Position numbers and translations under genes: made by a program | Origin: Cytophagales bacterium | Lineage (GTDB): Bacteria > Bacteroidota > Bacteroidia > Cytophagales > Cyclobacteriaceae | Direction: 5' to 3' | DNA length: 53,854 nt | Assembly (NCBI GenBank): GCA_022360875.1 | Contig: JAKSBZ010000377.1 | Coordinates: 1 to 53,854 of the forward strand | Shown here: positions 42,933 to 50,652 of the stretch, one piece after another | Numbering within the stretch: the first letter of the stretch is position 1 | Layout: each line of letters opens with the position of its first letter | The notes under the pieces: model-generated | The model's database searches: none | Told to the model about the DNA's origin: nothing | What the model saw: the letters and a program-made list of their open reading frames with translations, nothing else

Positions 42933-43737
42933 AAAACGATACACTCTGATTACGGGTGCAAGCATGGGTTTGGGAAAATCTCTTGCTCAGGAATGCGCGA
43001 AAAGAGGACACAATCTGCTGCTGGTTTCTCTTCCCGGCGAAAGGATTGACGCATTGGCCAGCGAGCTGGGCGCTGCTTTTCCGATAGAGGTGGTTGCCTT
43101 TGAGAAGGACTTAACAAATGAATGTCAGCTCAGCGGTTTTATAAAGCTGATTGCGGAGTTTTATAAGGTCAGCTTGCTGATTAACAATGCTGGAATGGGC
43201 GGAACCAAAGAGTTTTTGAGCGCTTCGGAAGATTACATCAGCCGCATTATTTTGCTGAATATTCGTGCTTTGGTGTTGCTCACACGTCATCTGCTGCCTG
43301 TGCTTAAAGCACAACCGGATGCTTACGTTCTGAATATCGCCAGCATGGCCTCATTCGGGCCGATTCCTTTTAAAACCATTTATCCGGCTTCCAAAGCCTT
43401 TGTCCGCTCTTTTTCAATGGGTTTGTGCGAGGAATTAAAATATTCCAATGTGCAGGTCAGCGTTGCTTGTCCGGGCGGTATGCCAACCAACCGGGAGGTG
43501 TCCAGGCGGATTATGCGCCACAGCCGGATAGTTAGATGGACTGTTTTAGACCCCGACGAAGTTGCTCGGATTTGTTTAAGGGAAATGTACAGGGGAAAGG
43601 CGCAGATTATTCCGGGAAAAATGGGTAAATTAAGTTGGCTGTTTCTCAAATTGTGTCCCGAGTCGATACGCTTGCCTCTAATGCGGAAGAGCGTTATGAA
43701 AGAATTGTCGGAAGAAAATAAGCTGATGCATGGCTAG
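42919..43737 (+). CDS. Short-chain dehydrogenase/reductase (SDR)
   Basis: 272 residues. Cofactor motif TGASMGLG (residues about 12-19), NNAGMGG (about 90-96), catalytic Ser in LNIASMASFG and YPASK (about 155-159). DLTNECQLSGF marks the NAD(P) adenine site; classical single-domain SDR. The C-terminal part ends with a membrane-like region (GKMGKLSWLFLKLCPESIRLPLM), suggesting association with the membrane, as in many lipid-acting SDRs. Starts 14 bases inside the START-like gene and ends 8 bases into the next, so translational coupling is likely. Substrate unknown; neighbours hint at a lipid or steroid-like alcohol. Confidence 0.9.
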   Translation: MRGNRKRYTLITGASMGLGKSLAQECAKRGHNLLLVSLPGERIDALASELGAAFPIEVVAFEKDLTNECQLSGFIKLIAEFYKVSLLINNAGMGGTKEFLSASEDYISRIILLNIRALVLLTRHLLPVLKAQPDAYVLNIASMASFGPIPFKTIYPASKAFVRSFSMGLCEELKYSNVQVSVACPGGMPTNREVSRRIMRHSRIVRWTVLDPDEVARICLREMYRGKAQIIPGKMGKLSWLFLKLCPESIRLPLMRKSVMKELSEENKLMHG

Positions 43738-44728
43738 AACAGAAAGAGTGCTGGTAACAGGCGCAAACGGTCTGTTGGGAGCAAATGTTGTCCGCTGGCT
43801 GAACGGGCAGAAACGGTATGAAGCAGTGGCGATGGTTCGCAGAGGATGCAATATGAGGGCTTTGGAAGGTTTGGAATACGAGCTTTTCGAAGGAATGATT
43901 ACCGAATTCAGGGATTTGGACGAAATAATGGCGAGCTGCGATTATGTGGTTCACTGCGCGGCTCTTACCGCCGTGCAGTCCAGGAGTTTCGATGAATTTT
44001 GCCAAGTGAATGTAGAGAGCACTCGGCGCATTTTGGAGCTTTGTGAAAAGCACAGGCTGAAGCGGATGATTTTTGTGAGTACGGCGAACTGTTTTACGAA
44101 TGGGACGCTGGAAAAGCCTGGCGATGAAACCGGCGGATTTATGCCGTGGCTGCGCCGCTCTCCTTACGCCTACAGCAAATATTTGGCTCAGGAGCTTGTG
44201 CTGCAGGCCGCCAGAGACGGAAAGGTCAGCGTGTTGGTGGTGGCTCCGACTTTTATGATCGGCGCCAGAGACGGAAGTCCTTCCAGCGGAAGGCTACTGC
44301 TTTATTGCTTGAAAGCACCGGTTGTGTTTTATCCTCCCGGCGGCAAAAGTTTTGTGGACGTGGAACACGCATCGGAAGCCATTGGAAGCGCATTGGAGAA
44401 GGGAAGGAGTGGCGAGCTTTATATGTTGTCGGGTGCAAATCTGACATATAAGGCTTTTTTTCGGGAGGCGTTGCACCTTGTCGGAAGGCGAAAGCTGCTT
44501 TTTCCGATTCCCTCTGCTTTTTTTACTTTGGTTGCAAAGGCGGGCAAGCTGTATCAGAAGTTGGGCGGCAGGCGTGTGTTGCTTGACGAAACCGCCGGCC
44601 GGCTTCTTTGTCTGGAGAATTATTTTTCGAATAATAAAGCCAGGCGTGAATTGGAAATGCCCGAAACCGATTTAAAAAAGTGTCTGAAAAGCAGTTATGA
44701 ATGGTTCAAAAAGAACAATTACCTATGA
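43730..44728 (+). CDS. NAD-dependent epimerase/dehydratase (3-beta-HSD-like)
   Basis: 332 residues. Extended-SDR fold: VLVTGANGLLGANVV (TGxxGxxG, residues about 7-20), DYVVHCAALTAVQSRS, and YAYSKYLAQE carrying the YxxxK catalytic pair. VAPTFMIGARDGSPSSGRL and the FVDVEHASEAIGSALEKG segment are typical of 3-beta-hydroxysteroid dehydrogenase or dihydroflavonol reductase-like enzymes rather than of sugar epimerases. Start at 43730 overlaps the SDR stop; its end shares ATGA with the kinase gene. Together with the SDR it could reduce or isomerise a lipid-type alcohol. Substrate unknown. Confidence 0.88.
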   Translation: MARTERVLVTGANGLLGANVVRWLNGQKRYEAVAMVRRGCNMRALEGLEYELFEGMITEFRDLDEIMASCDYVVHCAALTAVQSRSFDEFCQVNVESTRRILELCEKHRLKRMIFVSTANCFTNGTLEKPGDETGGFMPWLRRSPYAYSKYLAQELVLQAARDGKVSVLVVAPTFMIGARDGSPSSGRLLLYCLKAPVVFYPPGGKSFVDVEHASEAIGSALEKGRSGELYMLSGANLTYKAFFREALHLVGRRKLLFPIPSAFFTLVAKAGKLYQKLGGRRVLLDETAGRLLCLENYFSNNKARRELEMPETDLKKCLKSSYEWFKKNNYL

Positions 44729-45762
44729 GAGCTAGAATTTTTATTAAGCGGCTGACGGTTGTTTTTTTAATTCAGCTGATGATCAAGTTGTTTGACCACA
44801 GCTTCGAAGTGTTAAGCGGCATTACGCTGAGGGGTTTTGTTGTTTCTTTCTATTTCACATCCTTTTGGTTGGCGGTTTGGTATCTTGCAGAGGCGGTGAA
44901 CAGAAAGCTTAGAGAAGAGAACATGGCACTGAGAACAGCAGTGAATGTGTGCCTGGCCTTTATTGCCGGTTTTCTCACTAACAAAGGCTATGAGTTGATA
45001 GATATTTTTGGGTTTGGCTATGATCGGATTTGGGAGGAAATTGGGTTTTTCAACCCCGAGCTTACTGTAGGCACGGCATTTATTTATCTGCTGATTTTTG
45101 CTTCCAGCGAAGTGGTGGAAAAGGAGGTGAGGATCAGAAAAGAGCTGTTGAGGATTAAAGAGTTGGAAAAGCAAAGCATCCAGGCCCAGTATGCTGCGCT
45201 GAAGAGGCAGATAGAACCGCATTTTTTGTTTAACAGCCTGAGCGTGCTCTCCGGGCTGGTTTATACTGACCCCGATGTGGCATCGGACTTTATCGTAAAG
45301 CTGTCAAAGATTTTACGATATATTATTGAGCGAAATGCCAGCGCGCTTGTGCCTCTGAAAGATGAACTGCAGGTCGTCAGTGATTATTTGTTTTTGTTGA
45401 AAACCAGATTCAAAGAAGCTGTTAATTTTTCGATTCGTATTAATGCGGATAGCATTGAACATTTGTACCTTCCGTCAACTTCGCTTCAGACGCTGCTGGA
45501 AAATGCCGTTAAGCACAACAAGCTCGGGAAAAAAATGCCATTGAGCATCGAAATGCGGCAGCAAGACGATTTTTTGGTAGTGAAAAATAATTTGAATAAG
45601 AAAAAGAGTTCAGTGCATTCCTTTGGCAAGGGGCTTTCCAACCTTAAGCAGCGCTATGAGCTGATTACCGACCGCGAAATGATTATCGAAGAAAGCGAAA
45701 GCGAGTTTGCCGTTTTTTTGCCTGTATTAACCGTAAAGGATTATGAATATTTTAATAATTGA
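44725..45762 (+). CDS. LytS/YehU-type sensor histidine kinase
   Basis: 345 residues from the ATG at 44725, which shares ATGA with the preceding stop. Four predicted membrane helices in residues about 5-130, no large sensor domain. Cytoplasmic part: KELEKQSIQAQYAALKRQIEPHFLFNSLSVLSGLV, the His_kinase box with its phospho-His in PHFLFN, then ETLL... style region PSTSLQTLLENAVKHNKLG, the N box, and FGKGLSNLKQRYE. This is the LytS family that pairs with LytTR regulators; the LytTR gene follows with an overlap of 20 bases. The signal it senses may be in or at the membrane, possibly the lipid made or altered by upstream genes. Confidence 0.92.
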   Translation: MRARIFIKRLTVVFLIQLMIKLFDHSFEVLSGITLRGFVVSFYFTSFWLAVWYLAEAVNRKLREENMALRTAVNVCLAFIAGFLTNKGYELIDIFGFGYDRIWEEIGFFNPELTVGTAFIYLLIFASSEVVEKEVRIRKELLRIKELEKQSIQAQYAALKRQIEPHFLFNSLSVLSGLVYTDPDVASDFIVKLSKILRYIIERNASALVPLKDELQVVSDYLFLLKTRFKEAVNFSIRINADSIEHLYLPSTSLQTLLENAVKHNKLGKKMPLSIEMRQQDDFLVVKNNLNKKKSSVHSFGKGLSNLKQRYELITDREMIIEESESEFAVFLPVLTVKDYEYFNN

Positions 45763-46501
45763 GGATGAGTATCATTCGGCGGCCAGGCTGGAGCATTTGC
45801 TCAAAAACTATGACCCTTCGGTTCAAATAGCGGCGGTACTGACCTCGGCCGGCGACAGCATTCAGTGGTTGAAAGAAAACAAACACCCGGATCTTATTTT
45901 TCAGGATATTGAGTTGAATGACGGTAATTGTTTTGAAATATACAGCCAAGTGGATGTGAAAGTCCCAATCGTATTTACAACGGCCTATAGCGAGTATGCG
46001 CTTAAGGCTTTTGAGCTGAACAGCATAGATTACCTTGTTAAGCCTTTTGACAAAGAGGATATAAAGAAAGTGCTGGACAAGTACAGTCAGTTTCAGTCCC
46101 TTTTTTTTCTGCAGAACCGCAGGCTTTCCGAAGAACAGCTCCTTATGAATACCTCTTCAAAGAGCCGGTTTCTGGTAAAAATCGGTGATAGGTATGAGTC
46201 CGTAGGCAGTTCCGATGTGAACTATATCCGTTTTGAGCAGGGGATGAGTTTTATATATCTGGCGAATAAAAGGAAATATCCGGTAGAGGGTTCGCTCTCG
46301 GAACTGGAAATACAGCTGGATAGAAAGTCTTTTTTCAGAATCAACCGAAAATATATAGTCAGCATAGATTGTATTCAGCAAATGAATGCCTGGTTTAACA
46401 GCAGGATAAAGCTGAAGATTGTTCCTGATCCGGATGAGGATGTCATAGTTAGCCGGGACCGTGCGAGGCATTTCAAGAAATGGCTTAACGGCGGGGAATG
46501 A
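45743..46501 (+). CDS. LytTR-family response regulator
   Basis: 252 residues. Receiver domain (1-120): ILIIEDE at the start, phospho-acceptor Asp in IFQDIELND (about 55), VFTTAYSEYALKAFE and LVKPFD (Lys). C-terminal LytTR DNA-binding domain (about 145-250): FLVKIGDRYESVGSSDVNYIRFEQGMSFIYLANKRKYPVEGSLSELE, SFFRINRKYIVSIDCIQQM. Works with the LytS-type kinase directly upstream. Target promoters not determined; the operon's own promoter and the barrel protein gene downstream are candidates. Confidence 0.95.
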   Translation: MNILIIEDEYHSAARLEHLLKNYDPSVQIAAVLTSAGDSIQWLKENKHPDLIFQDIELNDGNCFEIYSQVDVKVPIVFTTAYSEYALKAFELNSIDYLVKPFDKEDIKKVLDKYSQFQSLFFLQNRRLSEEQLLMNTSSKSRFLVKIGDRYESVGSSDVNYIRFEQGMSFIYLANKRKYPVEGSLSELEIQLDRKSFFRINRKYIVSIDCIQQMNAWFNSRIKLKIVPDPDEDVIVSRDRARHFKKWLNGGE

Positions 46502-46749
46502 TGATTTTTTTGAAATAGAGGAAACTGAGACTTGCTGAGCCGGCATTTTTTTATCTGAAGGCTAAGAATTATGGATTTTTTTATTCGAAGTAAAGTCTCT
46601 TCTGTGATCATAAGGAGGCTTGTTGTATGTTCGGAAAACACACCATGTACTTAAGAATATACTTACGAATGATGGAAACTAAGCGGTGAAGGCTTTTTCA
46701 ATCATTTGTTCAGGTGAGCATTGTCAGCCTTTTCAAATACTTCGGGAAT

Positions 46750-46757
46750 TACTTTTG
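46750..46757 (+). promoter_or_regulatory. TACTTTTG -7 box before the barrel protein gene
   Basis: TACTTTTG fits TAnnTTTG and lies 24 bases before the ATG at 46781, the expected distance for a short leader. No -33 TTG at 19-21 bases. Confidence 0.4.
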
Positions 46758-46780
46758 CGTTCATATTAAAAATTACAGAT

Positions 46781-47299
46781 ATGAACAAATTTATACTCGC
46801 TCTGACGGGTTTGTTTTGGATGGCCACGGTTGCTCAGGCACAGCACAGCGAGCATGCCGAAGGCAAGAAGGACATTCACGGAAAAGTAGGAATGCATACG
46901 AAGTTTGAGGCGGGGCTTTCTTTCAACTACGGGGAAGAATTCGGCTTCGGGCCGCTTGTCGGCTATTCGTTTACTCCGGAGCACAAAGTGCAGTTTACAG
47001 GAAACCTGAACGGAAAATATTTTTCCGGACTGTATGTTTACGAGCATGCTATTGGTCATGGACCTTTTTACGGCTTCTTAGGAGCAGGATTTGCTTTTGA
47101 GCGCGTGGAGGAAGAAGTTGAACACCACGGGCACAAAATCGAGGAAAAGGAATGGTGCAATGTTGTGGAGTCTAAACTGGGCCTTTTGTATCATGTAAAT
47201 CACAGCCTGGGCTTTTCAGCTTCAGCTTTGCCTAATTATAATATTACAGAATCAAAATTCGGTTTGATGGGTGAGCTTGAAGTGGTGTTTTTCTTCTAA
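46781..47299 (+). CDS. His-rich outer-membrane beta-barrel-like protein
   Basis: 172 residues from the ATG at 46781, which begins a signal peptide NKFILALTGLFWMATVAQAQ; the longer frame from 46721 has none. After HSEHAEGKKDIHGKVGMHTK comes a short barrel pattern with alternating strands (FEAGLSFNYGEEFGFGPLVGYSF, YGFLGAGFAFERVEEEVEHHGHK, SLGFSASALPNYNI) ending GELEVVFFF. His pairs (HSEH, HHGH) suggest metal binding, but no known metal family was recognised. Located downstream of the LytS/LytTR genes with its own -7 box, so regulated output is possible. Confidence 0.68.
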   Translation: MNKFILALTGLFWMATVAQAQHSEHAEGKKDIHGKVGMHTKFEAGLSFNYGEEFGFGPLVGYSFTPEHKVQFTGNLNGKYFSGLYVYEHAIGHGPFYGFLGAGFAFERVEEEVEHHGHKIEEKEWCNVVESKLGLLYHVNHSLGFSASALPNYNITESKFGLMGELEVVFFF

Positions 47300-47343
47300 C
47301 GCTTCAGCTTAGTTTGATTTACTTGTTTTATGGATATTCTCAG

Positions 47344-47379
47344 GAGTTGCTTGCATGTCGGGCAACTCTTGTTGTTTTT
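47344..47379 (+). terminator. Candidate terminator after the barrel protein gene
   Basis: GAGTTGC / GCAACTC, 7 bp, followed by TTGTTGTTTTT. Alternative pairings of GGGCAA with TTGCCC nearby weaken the call. Confidence 0.4.
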
Positions 47380-47434
47380 GCCCGATTCATTTAGCGGTTT
47401 GTTGGCTGTTGTTGCGTTATCGCATCATTGCACA

Positions 47435-47800
47435 TCAAGGCTTTAGTTTAACCAGTTTTTCAGAAAGCGCCTGAATGCTCTTTTTTGAATTTCCTATGAA
47501 AATTTCCCCGTCGACAATAAATACCGGCCGTTTCAGAAAAGTGTATTCATTCAGAATAAAATCCCGGTAGTCATTCTCCCCCAGTTGCTGGTTTTTCAGC
47601 TTGCGTTCTCGGTATTTGCGGGCTGTTCTGCTGAAAAGCGCTTCGTAACTTCCGGCCATCGCTTTCATTTTTTCCAGTTGTTCGGCAGTGACGGGGCTGG
47701 TTTTAATGTCCTGCAATTCAAAATTCCACTTGTCAATTTCGAGCAAGCGAAGTATTCTTTTGCATGTATCGCAGGTGGAGAGATAGTATCCTTTATTCAT
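47435..47800 (-). CDS. ArsC/Spx-family thioredoxin-fold protein
   Basis: 121 residues, normal for the ArsC/Spx family. YYLSTCDTCKRILRLLE near the N-terminus holds a CxxC pair (CDTC) in the ArsC position; the rest shows IKTSPVTAEQLEKMKAMAGSYEALFSRTARKYRE and FLKRPVFIVDGEIFIG. The Cys pair suits a redox role (arsenate reductase-type or Spx-type). Arsenate-specific operon partners (arsR/arsB) are absent, so a regulator-like or redox role is as likely. Lies downstream of oxyR on the same strand, 101 bp away, and might respond to the same stress. Confidence 0.82.
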   Translation of the reverse strand: MNKGYYLSTCDTCKRILRLLEIDKWNFELQDIKTSPVTAEQLEKMKAMAGSYEALFSRTARKYRERKLKNQQLGENDYRDFILNEYTFLKRPVFIVDGEIFIGNSKKSIQALSEKLVKLKP

Positions 47801-47901
47801 TGGTAGTTGACTATTTAAAGAAAAGCTGCTTCCATGACAATCACCCCGCTTGAATGGCTAAAAAAATGATCACCATGGAAGCTCCAAGCTGCAAAGTCGG
47901 C

Positions 47902-48858
47902 TTATTTCTTTTTGGTTTCCCACTCTATTATTTCGCCTTGCTTGAGCGTTAGCATTTCCTGCGGCAGCGAGGTTTTCAGTGTGTCGGTAAGCAGATTGAG
48001 AAGCTTCATCTTTGTGAATCCTTTTCGGTAAACCAGGCTGACCTCCCGGAACGGGTGCACTTTCCCGATGGACTTCAGACGCTCCGGCGTGTTTTTTTCT
48101 ATCTCCTTGCATGCTAATGTCGGGAGCAGCGTGGCGCCGCCCTCGGTGTCGACAATCTGCTTGAGCGTGTCCAGCGAGCCGCCCTCGAACTGAAAGTTGC
48201 CGTGCTCGCCGAATCCTTCGGTGGCTGTGCACAGGTTGATGACCTGGTTGCGGAAACAGTGGCCTTCCGAAAGCAGCCAGAGCTCTTTGGGATTGATAGA
48301 TTCAAAATCCACGTACTCTCTGTTGATGAACGGATGTTTTTTGTTCACGTACATCTTGAATTCCTCGTAGTAAATCGGGATTTCATGTATGTCCGGATTG
48401 CTGATGGGTGTGACCAGGAGCCCGAGATCTATCGTGTCGCGTTTCAGGCCCTCAAGAATTTTGTGCGTCTGAAGCTCATTGACCTTCAGTTTTATCTTGG
48501 GATGTTTGTTGATGAACCGGCCGACAAAATAGGGAAGCAAGTAGGGTGCGATAGTCGGAATGACTCCCACGCGAAGTTCTCCGCTGATTTTCTCCTTGAA
48601 GCTCATGACGATGTCGTCAATCATTCGAGCGTTCGAAAGCACTTCCCGCGACTGGGCGATGATGGCTTCTCCCGCTGCAGTCGGTTCAATCGGCTGCTTG
48701 CTCCGGTCAAAAATGATTACTCCGAGCAAGTCTTCTAGTTTTTTGATCTGCATGCTCAGGGTAGGTTGGGTTACAAAACATTTTTCCGCGGCAGTAACAA
48801 AGTGCCGGTGGGTGTCTACAGCGACAATATATTCCAGTTGGGCTAGTGTAATGTTCAT
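47902..48858 (-). CDS. oxyR: OxyR-type hydrogen peroxide-sensing LysR regulator
   Basis: 318 residues. N-terminal winged helix with NITLAQLEYIVAVDTHRHFVTAAEKCFVTQPTLSMQIKKLE. The sensing domain contains SEGHCFRNQVINLC, whose two Cys are nine residues apart, as the C199/C208 redox pair of E. coli OxyR, placed at the same distance from the N-terminus. On peroxide these form a disulfide and switch transcription of defence genes. No catalase, ahpC or dps gene lies next to it, so its targets are elsewhere. The upstream region (48859-49327) is shared with the aminotransferase gene in divergent orientation; autoregulation is likely but no site was identified. Confidence 0.93.
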   Translation of the reverse strand: MNITLAQLEYIVAVDTHRHFVTAAEKCFVTQPTLSMQIKKLEDLLGVIIFDRSKQPIEPTAAGEAIIAQSREVLSNARMIDDIVMSFKEKISGELRVGVIPTIAPYLLPYFVGRFINKHPKIKLKVNELQTHKILEGLKRDTIDLGLLVTPISNPDIHEIPIYYEEFKMYVNKKHPFINREYVDFESINPKELWLLSEGHCFRNQVINLCTATEGFGEHGNFQFEGGSLDTLKQIVDTEGGATLLPTLACKEIEKNTPERLKSIGKVHPFREVSLVYRKGFTKMKLLNLLTDTLKTSLPQEMLTLKQGEIIEWETKKK

Positions 48859-49327
48859 GTTGTTTTAAATGGTTTCGTTCTAAAAAATGGATTTTTGGAA
48901 AAAGAACTGATCATTTATCTTGCATATTGCAAGCTGCTCTGAAGGGCTGTCGGTTAGCCGGGGCATAGGACTTTCCTTGCTGGTGAACGCGCAACGATTC
49001 CCGCAATGATTTTCGAACCCAGTGAAGGTTGTCTTATAATTCTGATTCTTAGAATTCAGAAGGGGATAAATGCGTGTTCTAAAGTAATAAAAAACTCAGT
49101 CATTTTACTAGCTCAGATACTGAAAAAACCAAAACGCAGAAGAGAATAGAGCAAACGGACAGATAATCAGGTGATTTGCTTTTTCTTCGGCGTGGGTTTC
49201 GGTTTTCGGATTATGTCATTTGGGTATTGTGCCGCCAGTTGTTTTCGAACAAAATATTGACACGCTCTTTTCCGGTCAGATTTTTTTGTATCTTTTGTCT
49301 GTAATGTTTGGTGAAAAAAATGAATTT
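48859..49327. other. 469-bp divergent intergenic region of oxyR and patB-like gene
   Basis: Holds both promoters. Several AT-rich stretches but no clear TAnnTTTG box at a proper distance from a TTG. Nothing else recognised. Confidence 0.4.
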
Positions 49328-50530
49328 ATGAAGGCGAAAAATCACAGCTTTACTGAGGATTTTGACAGTGAGTGGAGCAGGGCAGGCACTGGAGCAATAA
49401 AATATGAAATGAGAAAAAAGCTGTTTGGAAGCGGGGAAGTTATTCCCCTTTGGGTGGCGGACATGGATTTGCCGATGGCTGACGAGATAAAGGAGGCTTT
49501 GGCTCAAAGACTGGAACACCCTTTTTTCGGCTATACGCTTTGGACCGACTCCTGCAAAGACGCGCTGGTGCGCTGGATGTACAAGCGATACAGATGGAGC
49601 ATTTCGCCCAAGTGGCTGGGGCTGAGCATGGGCGTGATGCCTTCCATTTCCTTTTTGCTCGAAGAGTTTACCGCAGAGCAGGATCCGGTGATCATTTTGA
49701 GCCCTGTGTACAATCCTTTCCGCGAAGTGGTTGAGGATGGCAATCGGCGGCTGGTGGAATCAGCCATGAAGCTAACCGGCGGAAAGTACGTTGTGGATTT
49801 TGAGGATTTTGAGAAAAAAATTATACGCTTTGGGGTAAAAGTTTTTCTTCTCTGCAACCCCCATAATCCTTCCGGTAGAATGTGGACAGCCGAAGAACTG
49901 CAGAAGCTGGCGTCTGTCTGCGAGCGCCATGGCGTATTGGTTGTAAGCGATGAAATCCACGCTGATTTGGCGCTTCAGGGCAAAACGCATGTCCCTTTTG
50001 CAAAGACAGGGGAATGGGCGAAAAACCACTCGGTGACTTGCGTTGCGCCCAGCAAAACGTTTAATCTGGCGGGCTTTAACACCTCTGTGACTATCATTCC
50101 CAATTCCAAGCTTCGCGTCCGATTTGCCAGACGCATGCAGAAGCTCCACTGGTCATACAATACGCTGGCTCTGACGGCAATGGAAGCGGCGTACCGCGAC
50201 GGCAACAGGTGGTTGGAAAGGCTCAAAAAATACGTATGGGAGAATTATTTGTTTTTGAGAAATTTTGTTGAAAAAGAGCTTCCGGAAGTGAAGCTGGTGG
50301 AGCCTGAAGCTGGATATCTGCTTTGGCTGGATTTTCGGGATTGGAAGATGACGGTGAATGAGTTGAATGACTTTCTGGTGCACGAAGCTCGTTTGGGGCT
50401 TAGCGATGGAGCCTCTTTCGGAAAAGAAGGCGAAGGTTTTCAGCGGCTGAACATGGCTTGTTCCCGATCGGTTTTGGAACAGGCCATGCGGCAGCTGAAA
50501 GAAGCTGCGGAAAAATTGAAAAAAGAATAA
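49328..50530 (+). CDS. patB: PatB/MalY-type pyridoxal-phosphate C-S lyase (class I/II aminotransferase)
   Basis: 400 residues from the ATG at 49328; the longer frame from 49220 lacks support, and an ATG at 49304 is also possible. Fold type I enzyme: WVADMDLPMADEIKEALAQRLEHPFFGY, LLCNPHNPSGRMWTAEEL, VVSDEIHADL and APSKTFNLAG, where Lys of SKTFN binds PLP. This set of motifs is the MalY/PatB group, which cleaves cystathionine or related C-S bonds and sometimes has aminotransferase activity. Role: methionine or cysteine metabolism, perhaps sulfide release. Neighbours do not narrow this. Transcribed divergently from oxyR. Confidence 0.9.
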   Translation: MKAKNHSFTEDFDSEWSRAGTGAIKYEMRKKLFGSGEVIPLWVADMDLPMADEIKEALAQRLEHPFFGYTLWTDSCKDALVRWMYKRYRWSISPKWLGLSMGVMPSISFLLEEFTAEQDPVIILSPVYNPFREVVEDGNRRLVESAMKLTGGKYVVDFEDFEKKIIRFGVKVFLLCNPHNPSGRMWTAEELQKLASVCERHGVLVVSDEIHADLALQGKTHVPFAKTGEWAKNHSVTCVAPSKTFNLAGFNTSVTIIPNSKLRVRFARRMQKLHWSYNTLALTAMEAAYRDGNRWLERLKKYVWENYLFLRNFVEKELPEVKLVEPEAGYLLWLDFRDWKMTVNELNDFLVHEARLGLSDGASFGKEGEGFQRLNMACSRSVLEQAMRQLKEAAEKLKKE

Positions 50531-50569
50531 GTATTCCTTGGCTGTGGTAGATCAATACAAGCAAAGGCA

Positions 50570-50604
50570 AAAAAATGCCCGAATCCGTTATTTCGAGTTC
50601 GGGC
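50570..50604. terminator. Terminator between patB and sppA
   Basis: GCCCGAA / TTCGGGC with a 14-base loop. On the minus strand it is followed by ATTTTTTT, so it mainly ends sppA; the other side has GTTTT for patB. Confidence 0.8.
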
Positions 50605-50652
50605 GTTTTGCAGAAAGCGATAAGATTTTTTTATCGCTTGAAATGCCATCGA

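Noticed and set aside
47828..47882. Inverted repeat GCTTCCATG / CATGGAAGC downstream of oxyR
   Set aside because: The arms are 37 bases apart, so a stable terminator is unlikely; no T-run. Could be a chance match.
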